Shown one piece after another: positions 9,374-19,145 of a DNA stretch of 64,000 bases. Location: NCBI RefSeq assembly GCF_000155595.1, contig NZ_DS989904.1:2481290-2545289 (forward strand), read 5' to 3'. A program made the translations under genes and the position numbers. Below the pieces are notes generated by a model. The model was not told where the DNA came from, did not search any database, and saw nothing but the letters and a program-made list of their open reading frames with translations. The stretch is from Synechococcus sp. PCC 7335 (GTDB lineage Bacteria > Cyanobacteriota > Cyanobacteriia > Phormidesmidales > Phormidesmidaceae). The first letter of the stretch is position 1; each line of letters begins with the position of its first letter.

Positions 9374-9508
9374 ATGACAAGTGGCAACCCTAACGAACCC
9401 ATTTCCTATCCGATTTTTACCGTGCGCTGGCTGTCTGTACATGCTTTAGCTGTGCCTTCAGTATTCTTCCTAGGCGCGATCGCAGCCATGCAGTTCATTC
9501 AACGCTAG
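9374..9508 (+). CDS. psbF: Cytochrome b559 beta subunit
   Basis: This 44-residue beta chain of cytochrome b559 supplies the second axial heme ligand, H23 in [18 protein letters not shown], within its single transmembrane helix. It starts 49 bases after psbE with a GGAG site upstream and ends 21 bases before psbL. Full-length similarity to PsbF makes the call secure. Confidence 0.97.
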   Translation: MTSGNPNEPISYPIFTVRWLSVHALAVPSVFFLGAIAAMQFIQR

Positions 9509-9529
9509 CCCTAAAGGAGATACATTCCC

Positions 9530-9652
9530 ATGGCAGATAGACCCACTAACCCAAATAAGCAGCCCGTAGAGCTAAACCGAACGTCCTTATACTTAGGTTT
9601 GCTCGTTGTCTTTGTAACCGGATTGCTGTTTTCTAGCTACTTCTTTAACTAG
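9530..9652 (+). CDS. psbL: Photosystem II protein PsbL
   Basis: This 40-residue single-helix protein lies at the photosystem II monomer interface and supports acceptor-side electron flow. Its translation has the PsbL pattern: a polar head with [20 protein letters not shown] and a helix ending in SSYFFN. An AAAGGAG ribosome binding site precedes the ATG. It is the third gene of psbEFLJ. Confidence 0.97.
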   Translation: MADRPTNPNKQPVELNRTSLYLGLLVVFVTGLLFSSYFFN

Positions 9653-9736
9653 GTTTGAGCTAAGTTCAAAAACTAGGTATTTGGTAAACAAGCTACCTAG
9701 AGACGTTTTCTTTTGTTGTGAGTAGGATTAGGTTCC

Positions 9737-9856
9737 ATGTTTCAAAACGGTAAGATTCCTCTTTGGATCGTCGCGACTGTCGCTGGCATTGGTGTTCTCG
9801 GTGTCGTTGGCATCTTCTTCTACGGTTCCTACGTAGGTACTGGCTCTGCTGTCTAA
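9737..9856 (+). CDS. psbJ: Photosystem II protein PsbJ
   Basis: This 39-residue single-helix subunit lies next to cytochrome b559 and affects plastoquinone exchange and late assembly steps. The translation [20 protein letters not shown] followed by a Gly-rich helix and the end [11 protein letters not shown] is typical PsbJ. It is the last gene of the operon and is followed 22 bases later by a strong terminator. Confidence 0.97.
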   Translation: MFQNGKIPLWIVATVAGIGVLGVVGIFFYGSYVGTGSAV

Positions 9857-9878
9857 CTATGACATTTGAGTGGCTTCA

Positions 9879-9917
9879 AAAAAGGCCATCCGATTAGATT
9901 AATCGGATGGCCTTTTT
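9879..9917 (+). terminator. Strong intrinsic terminator after psbEFLJ
   Basis: A perfect 17-bp inverted repeat (AAAAAGGCCATCCGATT and its complement) with a five-base loop ends in a T run. The A run on the other side lets it work in both directions, so it can also stop readthrough from psaI coming from the right. Confidence 0.93.
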
Positions 9918-10008
9918 AATAGTCTGACTCTTAGCTGTTTTGTAAGTAGCTACATAGCGAGGCTATGCGAGATGTAGGTCTTGCATTCGCACTGAACTAC
10001 TTTATGAA

Positions 10009-10179
10009 CTACACGACATCTGTTTGGCTATCTTCGGACACCTGACCCCAAGGTGCAGACTCACCACCAGTTGTCGCCTGACCCCGTTCGATGTATAGAA
10101 AGAGGGCAGCCATCGCGATCGCAGGGAATACCAAACCAACAGTAGGCACTAAAATAGTGGGCAGAAAAGAAGCCGACAT
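10009..10179 (-). CDS. psaI: Photosystem I subunit VIII (PsaI) with extended C-terminus
   Basis: This 56-residue single-helix protein resembles PsaI, a photosystem I subunit that helps hold PsaL in the trimerisation domain. The stretch [20 protein letters not shown] followed by MAALFLYIE matches the family core (ASFLP, VP, FP, LLFxYIE). Known PsaI is near 38-40 residues; this one has about 24 extra hydrophilic residues at the C-terminus (Gly/Ser/Asp/Glu-rich). It stands alone, convergent with psbJ and without psaL beside it. The call rests on the helix only, so confidence is moderate to good. Confidence 0.75.
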   Translation of the reverse strand: MSASFLPTILVPTVGLVFPAIAMAALFLYIERGQATTGGESAPWGQVSEDSQTDVV

Positions 10180-10602
10180 GTTCACTGATCCTCGTTTTGA
10201 AACTAACTGAACATCATTACCTTACTCTGAATCTGGAGCGCAATCATCTTTCCTTAGTTGAAGTTAAAGTTTTATTGCTGATGCCCTATACCGACACTTC
10301 TGGCAAGTAATCCTTTTGGCACATCCATGTGGCCCCTACAGCTATGTGGCCTCTACTAATAATGGCTAAACCAACAAGCTAAATAGGATCCTGAAGCTGG
10401 ATAGATCCTGGTCAACAAGCGATGAGTGATAGGAAGTCGATAATATAATCAATCGAGCTTGATACTGATACATCTTCTGAAAGATAGATCCAATGTCTCT
10501 CCTACGAGAGGCAGGATCAGCTTATACCCTAGGTTACAGTGGGGTCACAAGGGGGGATCAACTGCTAAATCCCTTTACAATTACTCACTGGAGATTTTTA
10601 TT
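10180..10602. other. Gene-free region between psaI and a GlsB-like gene
   Basis: These 423 bases lie upstream of both psaI (leftward) and the small membrane gene (rightward), so both promoters are expected here. The rightward open frame runs back to 10459, but that part does not look like protein. No tRNA or clear hairpin terminator is visible. Confidence 0.45.
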
Positions 10603-10857
10603 ATGGGCATTCTTGCTTGGGTTATTTTAGGGTTATTGGCTGGTGCGATCGCTCGCGCTATTTACCCTGGCCATCAGGGTTTGGGTATTCTTGGAACTAT
10701 GGTTTTAGGTATCATCGGTGCGGTTGTTGGTGGTTTTATTGCTAACGCTGTAGTTGGCGTCGGAGCAGGCTTATCTATCCCTGGCGTCATTGTCGCCGTG
10801 CTGGGTGCTATCCTTACTTTGTTCATCTACTACGCGGTTACAAAGCGTACTGCATGA
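10603..10857 (+). CDS. GlsB/YeaQ/YmgE family small membrane protein
   Basis: This 84-residue protein consists of three Gly-rich hydrophobic helices (about 3-20, 28-50 and 57-78). It has the family pattern of a Gly-Ala-Ile-Ala-Arg segment, a PG turn and GxxGxxxGAxxGG. Members are called transglycosylase-associated or stress-response proteins, but their molecular function is not established. The ATG at 10603 is chosen over the upstream start at 10459, because the conserved region begins exactly here and the upstream residues look random. Confidence 0.85.
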   Translation: MGILAWVILGLLAGAIARAIYPGHQGLGILGTMVLGIIGAVVGGFIANAVVGVGAGLSIPGVIVAVLGAILTLFIYYAVTKRTA

Positions 10858-11005
10858 TCATTAATAACATCAACAGATGTCGTGCATAATCGCTAAGCAT
10901 CGGTGATGAATTGAAGCTGTGAGCCAAGCGTTCTCGTTTCTTTTCTATACCAAACACACTTGAACTAAATACGCTTGAGAGAGGGTCAATCGGACGGATG
11001 TCTGG

Positions 11006-12514
11006 TTGGCCTTTTCGGCTTTAGAATACTGTGGTGACTTTTATCCCAATAGCTTGCTCTCGCTAATGAAAGAAACTCAGTCCATCGCCCGTTCCGATGA
11101 AGATTCGCAGCATTGGGTAGAAAAACTTCAGAATTATCCTGCTCTTAAAGAACAGGTTGTCGACTTTGTTTTTGATGCGGAAGATGAGATAGCCGTTTCA
11201 CTAGAAAAATTTTCAGCAAAACAGCTCTCCCGCTGGGCATCACCGAAGCTGGTGGGCCTTGACCGGGCAGAGCTAGCCACAGACATGTTTATCACCGAGG
11301 GGCAGATAAGAGGTCAGCCCGTTATTCAGCAGTTTCTAGCCACTGATTCGGTGCTGGCAAGCGAGGTTCAAGCCTGGCTAAGTCAGTGGACAGATAGCTT
11401 TACCGGACTCTTTGAAGTAACTGGTGTGGACTCGGCAGACGAAGAAGTCGGCGGAATCGGCGATCGCTACCAACTGATGAACTGGCTGACGGAGAAAAGC
11501 TATAGCGTCTACCCAAACACTCTGCAGTCTACTGACATGCTAAAGCGCCTCAAGATAGGTGAAATTGTGCTAGCTAGATTGGTGCCGCTGACCGCTGACG
11601 AATGGACATTCGCAGGATCAATCACACTGCTAGGAAAGCTGGGCAAGCCTAAGCTAGCAGTAGCGATTGGCAACTTCAAAAAATGGTTTCCAGAACAGCT
11701 CTATGGCGATGCCCCTGAACTCAAAGAGGCTGCGTGGGACTCGGTAAAGCAGCAGTACGAGGATTTCATCGATATTTTCGGACCGACGCCTGTGACACTG
11801 CCAGGTAAGGAACTGAATGAAAAGCTGCAGACTTATCAGCAGGAATCTGCAGAAAAGCAGCTAGCGAGCGCTGGTATAGATAGTGATAAATCCTTCTTAG
11901 AGATGGCGAAAGCACAAAATCTGTCAGACGCAGAAATCGACGAAGCGCTGGCGGCGGTAGGTGATGACAACAAGGCAGCAAAGGCGATATTGACGAGTAA
12001 GCAATCACTCAAAATGGTGATGCCAAAAGTAGAGCTGCCTGACAATTTACGCAAGGCTCAGTCGGTGACGGTATTTTCTCATCCCCGCTGGGGGCAGTCG
12101 TTTTTACCGGACTATCATAGGCTGGAGACTCTAGCGAATATAGCCAAGAGTGATCGCACTGAAGAGAACACAGCAGAGTTGCGATCGCTCGTGCTGAAAT
12201 ACCTAGAAGGCGAGCAGGCCAATGCCCACGTTTGGCAGCACATTCAAGCGAACTTTGGTGAGACCGTCGAGCCCCTAGTCCAAGAGCTGATGGCATCGCC
12301 CAAACTCAATATTCAAACAGACTTTGAGAAGATGCTGGCGTCCTACGATAAGCTGCTAACACCCACGCTGCCCGAAAGCGCCAACGTCCCGATCCACCTG
12401 CACAATCTCTTTCAAGATGCCTTGAAAAAGGTCGGGAAAAGCGCAGGCCAGGAAAAGTCTGCGAAAAAGAAGTCCGCGAAAAAAACAAGACAGAAGAAAG
12501 GAGGGTTCGGCTAA
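11006..12514 (+). CDS. Conserved hypothetical protein, 502 residues
   Basis: I do not recognise this protein. It is soluble-looking and mostly helical and acidic, with no signal peptide or membrane segment. A segment near residues 296-330 (AKAQNLSDAEIDEALAAVGD) resembles a UBA-like three-helix unit, weakly. The end is very basic, with KKKSAKK-type repeats, which suggests contact with nucleic acid or membrane. The start is unclear: the frame opens with TTG at 11006, and the first ATG is at 11066, which would give 482 residues. It converges on the photolyase gene, ending six bases from it. Confidence 0.75.
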   Translation: MAFSALEYCGDFYPNSLLSLMKETQSIARSDEDSQHWVEKLQNYPALKEQVVDFVFDAEDEIAVSLEKFSAKQLSRWASPKLVGLDRAELATDMFITEGQIRGQPVIQQFLATDSVLASEVQAWLSQWTDSFTGLFEVTGVDSADEEVGGIGDRYQLMNWLTEKSYSVYPNTLQSTDMLKRLKIGEIVLARLVPLTADEWTFAGSITLLGKLGKPKLAVAIGNFKKWFPEQLYGDAPELKEAAWDSVKQQYEDFIDIFGPTPVTLPGKELNEKLQTYQQESAEKQLASAGIDSDKSFLEMAKAQNLSDAEIDEALAAVGDDNKAAKAILTSKQSLKMVMPKVELPDNLRKAQSVTVFSHPRWGQSFLPDYHRLETLANIAKSDRTEENTAELRSLVLKYLEGEQANAHVWQHIQANFGETVEPLVQELMASPKLNIQTDFEKMLASYDKLLTPTLPESANVPIHLHNLFQDALKKVGKSAGQEKSAKKKSAKKTRQKKGGFG

Positions 12515-12519
12515 CCCTA

Positions 12520-13971
12520 TCAGCTGGCTTTCTGGGCTTTGTACCTTTCTTTAAAGATAGCTTGCTGCTCTTTGTGATCAACAACTTTGCAAGGATAGCC
12601 AGTCCCTTCTAAATCATTTGAATCGATCTTGCCGCTAACAAGCGCTCCCGTATCGAGATGACGAATTTCAGGTAGCCACTCACGGATATACTCAGCTTCT
12701 GGGTCGTATTTTTTGGCTTGGCTAGCTGGGTTGAAAATTCTTAACGGTTTAGGATCCATGCCGCTAGAGGCGCTCCACTGCCAACCGCCGTTGTTAGCAG
12801 ATAGATCGCCATCGAACAAATGCTGCATGAAGTACTTCTCGCCCCAGCGCCAATCGATAATCAGATCTTTGGTCAAGAAACTAGCAACTATCATCCGACA
12901 GCGGTTGTGCATCCAGCCAGTTTGGTTAAGCTGGCGCATAGCAGCGTCCACAATTGGGTAGCCAGTTTTGCCCTCACACCAGGCTTGAAAAAGATCTTCG
13001 TCATTGTCCCAAGGAAAATCTTTGAGCGGTTCACGATAGGGGCCTTCAGCTAAGTTTGGAAAGGTGTACATGACGCTTTGATAAAACTCTCTCCAAGCTA
13101 GTTCCTGCTGCCAGGTGCGAATATTACGATGAGTTTCTTCGCTGCGAGCCCGGCTGTAGGCATCGCTAGCGGCTTCCCAAACAGTGCGGATGCCTAGAGT
13201 GCCAAACTTGAGCGCAGCGCTGAGGGTAGAAGTACCCGCAATAGACGGATAGTCACGCTGCTGATCGTACTCTGCGATCACCCGTCTGTCGTCGCAAAAC
13301 TTTTCCAACTGTGCCAGCGCAGCAGCTTCTCCAGGCTGCAATAGAAGCTCGTTTTCCCACTCGTATCCCAGCGCCTTAGCTGTGGGCAAGTCAATATTTC
13401 CAGCTTTATTCGCCAAGGACTTTTCGTGCGGGCTAAGGCCAGTCGCTGCGGCAAACGTCGAAGCAGGCGGCTGCTTCTCTTGTCTAATCCATTTACGCCA
13501 GAAGGGTGTATAAACCTTATACGGCTCACCAGCTCCGGTTTTTAGTGCGTCAGGCGGAAGAAGAAGCTGGTCCCAGTATTGAGTAGAGCTTTCAATATCT
13601 CTGTCTTTCAAGGCGCTAGCGACGTTCGGATCGCGTTCTCTAGCATAGGGTTCCACATCACGGTTCCAGTAGACAGCCGCAGCACCCAAGGCGCTTGCGA
13701 GGTTGGGTATTGCTTCTTCGGGTTTGCCCTTGAGGATAAGCAGTTCACTACCCGCCGACTGATAGTTTTCTTGAAGCTCAGCCAGCGAGCCGATCATGTA
13801 GCTCACCCGAGCTGGTGCAATGTCGTCCCCATTCAAGATTCCAGGGTCTAGGCAGAAGACCCCAACGACCTTTGGTGTGCGCTTTCGTGCGGCGGCTAGT
13901 CCTAAATTGTCTCGAATTCGCAAATCCCGTCGATGCCAAAACAGCACCAAATCGTCTGCCATAACCTGCAT
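12520..13971 (-). CDS. phr: Deoxyribodipyrimidine photolyase (class I CPD photolyase)
   Basis: This flavoenzyme uses blue light to split cyclobutane pyrimidine dimers in DNA. The 483-residue product has an N-terminal antenna domain (about 6-135, starting LVLFWHRRDLRIRDNLGL) and a C-terminal FAD domain. The FAD domain carries TGYPIVDAAMRQL, WMHNRCRMIVASFL, the WRWGEKYF block and NNGGWQWSASSGMD, the hallmark of bacterial class I photolyases. The antenna cofactor is probably 8-HDF or a folate; it cannot be read with certainty. The annotated start includes MQV before MADD; the ATG at the fourth codon (13962) is equally possible. Confidence 0.95.
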   Translation of the reverse strand: MQVMADDLVLFWHRRDLRIRDNLGLAAARKRTPKVVGVFCLDPGILNGDDIAPARVSYMIGSLAELQENYQSAGSELLILKGKPEEAIPNLASALGAAAVYWNRDVEPYARERDPNVASALKDRDIESSTQYWDQLLLPPDALKTGAGEPYKVYTPFWRKWIRQEKQPPASTFAAATGLSPHEKSLANKAGNIDLPTAKALGYEWENELLLQPGEAAALAQLEKFCDDRRVIAEYDQQRDYPSIAGTSTLSAALKFGTLGIRTVWEAASDAYSRARSEETHRNIRTWQQELAWREFYQSVMYTFPNLAEGPYREPLKDFPWDNDEDLFQAWCEGKTGYPIVDAAMRQLNQTGWMHNRCRMIVASFLTKDLIIDWRWGEKYFMQHLFDGDLSANNGGWQWSASSGMDPKPLRIFNPASQAKKYDPEAEYIREWLPEIRHLDTGALVSGKIDSNDLEGTGYPCKVVDHKEQQAIFKERYKAQKAS

Positions 13972-14060
13972 TTAATGAAAAAGTATCGGGACTTAGTATA
14001 GCGAGATTAAGCTTTGACTCTGTTCGGCCTGTGGGCTGGAATGAAGGAACTAGACAGCAG

Positions 14061-14612
14061 CTAGATTCTTAGGATCGCTCTAGCCATATAGAATGCGGCA
14101 ATAGACTTAGCATCTATGGGCGTGCCAGCTAGAATCTCTTTTTCTAAAGCCTCTGCGTCCATCAGCAAGACTTCAAGATCTTCGTCTTCTTCTAGCTGAG
14201 GACCATCAGGCAGCTTTTCTAGATCGGTGGCCAGGTATGCATGAATGATTTCGTCAGAATAACCGGGTGCGTTTGGAAACTTACCAAGATGTTTCCAGGT
14301 AGCGGCTTTATAGCCAGTTTCTTCCTGGATCTCTCTTTGGATTGTGACTAGTGGTTTTTCGTCAATTTCGACTGTACCTGCTGGAAACTCTAGCAAACGC
14401 GTTTGCAAGGCAAAGCGATACTGACGGACTAAGACAAATTGATTACTGCTGGTTACTGGGACAGCCATCGAGCCGCCTGGATGCCTGATACACTCCCAAT
14501 CACCGACTGACTGATTCGGTAGTCGAAACCTTGCAACCTCAAAGTTGAACTTTTTGCCTTCATAGAACAGGCGATGCTTCAATAGCTGAGGGGGTTCTTG
14601 TCCAAAGGTCAT
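14061..14612 (-). CDS. NUDIX hydrolase (ADP-ribose pyrophosphatase type)
   Basis: This 183-residue enzyme hydrolyses nucleoside diphosphates linked to another group, most likely ADP-ribose. The NUDIX box runs from about residue 79 to 101 (AGTVEIDEKP then REIQEETGY), with all Mg-binding glutamates present. The upstream QYRFALQTRLLEFPAG segment is typical of the ADP-ribose branch. It lies 99 bases downstream of folK on the same strand and may share its transcript. The exact substrate cannot be read from sequence. Confidence 0.88.
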   Translation of the reverse strand: MTFGQEPPQLLKHRLFYEGKKFNFEVARFRLPNQSVGDWECIRHPGGSMAVPVTSSNQFVLVRQYRFALQTRLLEFPAGTVEIDEKPLVTIQREIQEETGYKAATWKHLGKFPNAPGYSDEIIHAYLATDLEKLPDGPQLEEDEDLEVLLMDAEALEKEILAGTPIDAKSIAAFYMARAILRI

Positions 14613-14711
14613 AGCAATCAGGGTATGCAGGGCTAGATTGATTGCTAGTTTAGTGTCTTTCGGAACGCTTCTCTGTCGTGTTTGCGACCATGTTTGCGAC
14701 GCTCACCTTGC

Positions 14712-15269
14712 TCACCCTGCAAGTTGCTCGAAACTAACCTGGTCTATGACCTGACCTATTGGTTGCTGTAAAAGCTTGGCTAAGCACGCTTCTACGGTGA
14801 TTTGAACAATGGGGTGTTGCCACTTTGGGGCAACGTCTGTAAGGGGCACTAAAACAAAAAGCCTTTCATGTAGGCGAGGATGAGGAATCGTAAGCCCCGG
14901 TCTATTGATGATATGGCTGCCGTAACTGCCGTATAAGAGTAAGTCAAGATCTAATGACCTAGGTCCCCATCTTTCTCTACGTACTCTGCCAAACTGCTGC
15001 TCTACGGCTAGCAAATAGCTAAGGAGTTGTTGCGCCGATAGCTCTGTCTCGATAGTGATACAGGCATTGATGTAGTCAGGCTGCGGCGGGCCGATGGCGG
15101 CAGTTTTGTAGAAGTGCGATCGCCCTACCACAGTGGTATGCACAGCGCTATCAATGACCTCAATTGCCGCCAACAGAATCTTCTGCGACTCACCAAGGTT
15201 ACTTCCTAAGCCAATAGCTGCTGGTAGCCAGGAAGTGCGATCACTATCGGTTTTAGATGGATGATTCAT
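14712..15269 (-). CDS. folK: 2-amino-4-hydroxy-6-hydroxymethyldihydropteridine diphosphokinase
   Basis: FolK transfers pyrophosphate from ATP to 6-hydroxymethyl-7,8-dihydropterin in folate synthesis. The 185-residue product shows IGLGSNLGES (19-28), QPDYINACITIET (63-75) and the signature RRERWGPRSLDLDLLLYG (97-114) with catalytic Asp residues. Length is normal. It is followed by the NUDIX gene, which is of interest because a NUDIX hydrolase acts on dihydroneopterin triphosphate in the same pathway, though this one looks like the ADP-ribose type. Confidence 0.94.
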   Translation of the reverse strand: MNHPSKTDSDRTSWLPAAIGLGSNLGESQKILLAAIEVIDSAVHTTVVGRSHFYKTAAIGPPQPDYINACITIETELSAQQLLSYLLAVEQQFGRVRRERWGPRSLDLDLLLYGSYGSHIINRPGLTIPHPRLHERLFVLVPLTDVAPKWQHPIVQITVEACLAKLLQQPIGQVIDQVSFEQLAG

Positions 15270-15336
15270 TGAAGCGAGAAAGATTGAAAGCGCTAGGGAA
15301 AGACTACTCTCCCTAGCTTCACAAGGCTAAATCAAG

Positions 15337-15666
15337 CTAAGCATCTCCGCTTAAAGCACCTCTGACTCTGCTAATTAGCTGATCTGCAGTTAAGACTCCC
15401 TCTATACGATCTAAAGGTTGACCTCCTTTAAACAAGACCAACGTCGGCAGGGCGTGAATGTTGTGCTCAGAGGCAATTTGAGGATATTTCTCAGTATCAA
15501 TCTTGGCAATCTTGACCTCGCCCTTCATCTGGGCGCCGACATCGACCAAGATCTTCGCCATCATTTGGCAAGGACCACACCAGTCAGCATAGAAATCAAC
15601 CAAGACTGGCTGCTCAGCGCTACCCACCAAATCCTCAAAGCTCTTGAATTCTTGTTTGACTGCCAT
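15337..15666 (-). CDS. trxA: Thioredoxin
   Basis: This is a 109-residue protein disulfide reductase of the cytoplasm, reduced by ferredoxin- or NADPH-thioredoxin reductase. The active site WCGPCQ gives C30 and C33, and the cis-Pro motif ALPTLVLFKGG is present. The fold is a single full-length thioredoxin domain with no extension. It lies 67 bases upstream of folK on the same strand. Cyanobacteria carry several thioredoxins; which type (m, x or y) is not settled here, although WCGPCQM fits the y or m groups. Confidence 0.94.
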   Translation of the reverse strand: MAVKQEFKSFEDLVGSAEQPVLVDFYADWCGPCQMMAKILVDVGAQMKGEVKIAKIDTEKYPQIASEHNIHALPTLVLFKGGQPLDRIEGVLTADQLISRVRGALSGDA

Positions 15667-15886
15667 AGACTTTAATAAAACCTAGAAAAAGAACCCTTCT
15701 ATGCTAGACGCCTACCTCAGCGACAAGGTCTTTGTAACGTAATGTTTTAAGACTGTTCAATCAATTGATAAGCGTAATAGTTGACCTAACTCCAATAGAG
15801 CAGCACGACTAGAGCAGCACAACCGCAGGGCAATTGCTTCGCTCCCCCCTGGCGGCTTACAGTGATTGGGCTGACACGTATTTTAA

Positions 15887-16651
<765 letters not shown>

Positions 16652-16657
16652 TACGGT

Positions 16658-16681
16658 CCTACAGTGTGGCCTACAGTGTGG
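16658..16681. repeat. 12-bp perfect tandem duplication after fabG
   Basis: The unit CCTACAGTGTGG occurs twice head to tail, with partial copies after it (GCCTACAAT, TTCTACAC). It fills the short gap between the convergent fabG and dcd genes. It looks like a replication-slippage product rather than a regulatory site. Confidence 0.85.
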
Positions 16682-16696
16682 GCCTACAATACGGTT

Positions 16697-17296
16697 CTAC
16701 ACTCTGGCGATAGTGACTACTTCGGGCTGATCTTGGTACTTTCCTCGTCTTGTGTCATAGCTGACCTGACAAGGCTCCCCCTCTAAGAACAAGAGTTGGA
16801 CAACGCCTTCGTTTGCATAGATACGACAGTCGGCGCTAGAGGAATTAGAAAATTCTAAGGTTAGATAGCCGCGCCAGCCGGCTTCAGCAGGTGTGAGATT
16901 GGCGATAATACCGCAGCGGGCGTAGGTGCTCTTACCAATGCAGATGGTGGTGATGTTGTCAGGTATCTGTAGCCTCTCTAAAGCAACCCCTAACCCATAG
17001 GAATGGGCTGGCAAAATGAAATAGCTGCCGTTTTTGTCTGTTCTGAGCTGTGTAGGCTCTAAATTCTCGGGGTTGAAGTTCTTAGGATCGATAACGGTAC
17101 CAGGAACATGGCGGAAGATTCGAAATTCGTTAGGTGAAAGGCGAATGTCATAGCCGTAAGAAGAAAGCCCGTAGCTGATGACGGGTGTTTCACGGCCTTG
17201 AGTAGACAGCTCTACGCGACGAATGAGCGAAGCTTCAAAGGGAGAGATCATGCCTTCACGAGCAGCATGCTTGATCCATGTATCGTTTTTAATCAT
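16697..17296 (-). CDS. dcd: dCTP deaminase
   Basis: This enzyme deaminates dCTP to dUTP, feeding dTTP synthesis. The 199-residue product (ATG at 17294-17296) has SSYGYDIRLS, the PAHSYGLGVALE segment, GKSTYARCG and the TPAEAGWRGYLTLEF motif of the trimeric dCTP deaminase/dUTPase family. The open frame extends 17 codons upstream into the CobO-like gene; the conserved N-terminus MIKNDTWIK supports the internal ATG. It lies four bases after that gene and is probably co-transcribed with it. Confidence 0.94.
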   Translation of the reverse strand: MIKNDTWIKHAAREGMISPFEASLIRRVELSTQGRETPVISYGLSSYGYDIRLSPNEFRIFRHVPGTVIDPKNFNPENLEPTQLRTDKNGSYFILPAHSYGLGVALERLQIPDNITTICIGKSTYARCGIIANLTPAEAGWRGYLTLEFSNSSSADCRIYANEGVVQLLFLEGEPCQVSYDTRRGKYQDQPEVVTIARV

Positions 17297-17300
17297 TGAT

Positions 17301-17879
17301 TTACACCAAGTAGTTACGGCGGAACTGGGTGACTTGATCGGCCACATCCAACAGGGATTCTGGCATTTGTGCGCCAGTGAAGATGACTTCTACATGAGAG
17401 GGCCGATCTTTTATGAGCGTTAGCACCTCGTTTTCTAAGACCAGACCAAAATCAATCGCTAGACTGAGCTCATCAAGCACGATTAGTCCGTATACACCTC
17501 CTCGTACGGCAAGCTGGGCATGTGCCCACAGTGCTTGCACCGCCGCTCTTGTCTGATCATCTACCTCTGGATCTTTTATACAAGTTGGGCTCCCACAACG
17601 AACCCAGTCTAGGTTTTGACCCATACTCATAGGATTCTCAGGACCCTGGTCAATACCCCCTTTTAAGAACTGCATAATTAGGACGGGTATCCCTTGCTCA
17701 GCTACTCGCATCGCCTGCACCATTACGTTGGTAAAGAAGGTTCGGTGTTGTGAGGTAAACACCTGCACGGTTCCTTCGATAGCGCTAAGTAGTGGATGGC
17801 GTAGCGGACGGCCCTGGGCCGGAATGGGCACTGGAGGATTATCGAGCGGGTTAGGAAGTACTCTAAGCGGGGAAACCAT
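17301..17879 (-). CDS. CobO/BtuR-like protein with degenerate P-loop
   Basis: The protein resembles cob(I)yrinic acid a,c-diamide adenosyltransferase. It keeps IMQFLKGG, the VLDELSLAID Walker-B-like strand and the ending TGAQMPESLLDVADQVTQFR. However, where CobO has a Gly/Lys-rich P-loop (GEGKGKTT) this protein reads FTSQHRTFF, with neither lysine nor glycines. ATP and corrinoid chemistry of the normal kind is therefore doubtful, and it may be a repurposed homologue. I used the ATG at 17879 (192 residues); the frame continues upstream to a GTG at 17948, so the start is uncertain. It is followed directly by dcd. Confidence 0.8.
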   Translation of the reverse strand: MVSPLRVLPNPLDNPPVPIPAQGRPLRHPLLSAIEGTVQVFTSQHRTFFTNVMVQAMRVAEQGIPVLIMQFLKGGIDQGPENPMSMGQNLDWVRCGSPTCIKDPEVDDQTRAAVQALWAHAQLAVRGGVYGLIVLDELSLAIDFGLVLENEVLTLIKDRPSHVEVIFTGAQMPESLLDVADQVTQFRRNYLV

Positions 17880-18113
17880 GAAGCGATGGCAGCGAAATAA
17901 CAGGCGGCGAAGTAAAAAGCAGTCGCACGACAGCATAGCTTCGACCACCCAAATATAGCGTAGTTGATGTTCTTTTATGGAAACAATACGCTATATGTCG
18001 AATATCTATCGAAATTGAACACTATTAGAGGCTAGGTGTCATTCAAGACCGAGGTTATCTCGGAGTATGATTCAGCACGACCCCTTTAATGTCCCTATTC
18101 CCTTAGATTACCT

Positions 18114-18839
18114 ATGCCTTGGCAACGCCCTGACCAACGACAGCCCGATCAGCTGCGTCCTTTCAAGTTTGAACGACAGTTTACTCAGTATTCAGCTGGC
18201 TCTGTACTAGCTCATTGCGGTAATACGAGGGTGCTGTGTACGGCATCTGTTTTAGAAGGGGTGCCTCGTTTCCTAAAGGATTCTGGACAGGGATGGCTGA
18301 CGGCAGAGTATCGAATGCTACCGGGTTCGACACAGACTCGGAAGTCCAGAGAGTTTATGAAGCTCTCTGGGCGAACGCAGGAAATTCAGCGACTAATCGG
18401 ACGAAGTTTGCGAGCGGCTCTAGATATGGAGGCGCTAGGCGAGCGGACCATCACTATCGATGCGGACGTGTTGCAGGCTGATGGCGGGACTAGGACAACC
18501 TCTATTACAGGGGCATATGTGGCTTTGGAAGATGCGATCGCTCACCTCATCAAAACCAACGAGCTCACTACCTCGCCCCTACGCCACCAAATTGCGGCTA
18601 CATCAGTCGGCTTGATAGAAGGCGATCCTTTTCTTGACCTTAACTATCCTGAAGATTTCGCTGCCGATATCGATTTCAATGTAGTGATGAACGAAAAGCT
18701 CGAATTTATAGAGGTACAGGGCACGGCTGAGGCGGGAAGTTTTACGCGATCACAGCTCAATGCCATGCTTGAGTACGCCGAGAAAGGAATTTCGCAGCTG
18801 ATGCAAATACAAAAAGCGACCTTAAGTGAAAGTTTGTAG
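18114..18839 (+). CDS. rph: Ribonuclease PH
   Basis: RNase PH is a phosphate-dependent 3'-5' exoribonuclease that trims tRNA and other RNA ends. The 241-residue product begins with the family block [13 protein letters not shown], then [11 protein letters not shown], the [19 protein letters not shown] active region, [12 protein letters not shown] and [20 protein letters not shown]. The hexameric exoribonuclease core is complete. ATG start at 18114. It stands alone, divergent from the CobO-like/dcd pair. Confidence 0.96.
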   Translation: MPWQRPDQRQPDQLRPFKFERQFTQYSAGSVLAHCGNTRVLCTASVLEGVPRFLKDSGQGWLTAEYRMLPGSTQTRKSREFMKLSGRTQEIQRLIGRSLRAALDMEALGERTITIDADVLQADGGTRTTSITGAYVALEDAIAHLIKTNELTTSPLRHQIAATSVGLIEGDPFLDLNYPEDFAADIDFNVVMNEKLEFIEVQGTAEAGSFTRSQLNAMLEYAEKGISQLMQIQKATLSESL

Positions 18840-19145
18840 TTTTTAGCACCGGCTCAAAGTCTTGACTTGGCGTTGGTTATCTATCAACCTTTCTATCGAA
18901 GTCCCGACAGATATCATCTTCTAGGTACTGTAAGGAACGGTTCGTAGAAGGGGCTGAGGTATTGGAAGCATTATTCCATCAGGCTGCTCAAGCAAGGTTG
19001 AGGCGCAAAGTGATCGCATCGGACGCAGCTTCGACTGTAACTGGCTACCCAGATCTGACATTTTCCTTAGAATAGTGAACCTATATGTTCTTAAAGCTTA
19101 TGCGGCTTCGCTATTCTGGATACTACGAAGCTCCTACATTTTCCT
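18840..19145. other. Gap between rph and the TonB-like gene
   Basis: These 306 bases contain no convincing gene or hairpin. The last part before 19146 is presumably the promoter of the TonB-like gene; I cannot place a clear -10 box. Confidence 0.4.

Noticed and set aside
16658-16681. CRISPR-like repeats after fabG
   Set aside because: The two copies are adjacent with no spacer and the unit is only 12 bases, so this is a simple tandem duplication, not a CRISPR array.
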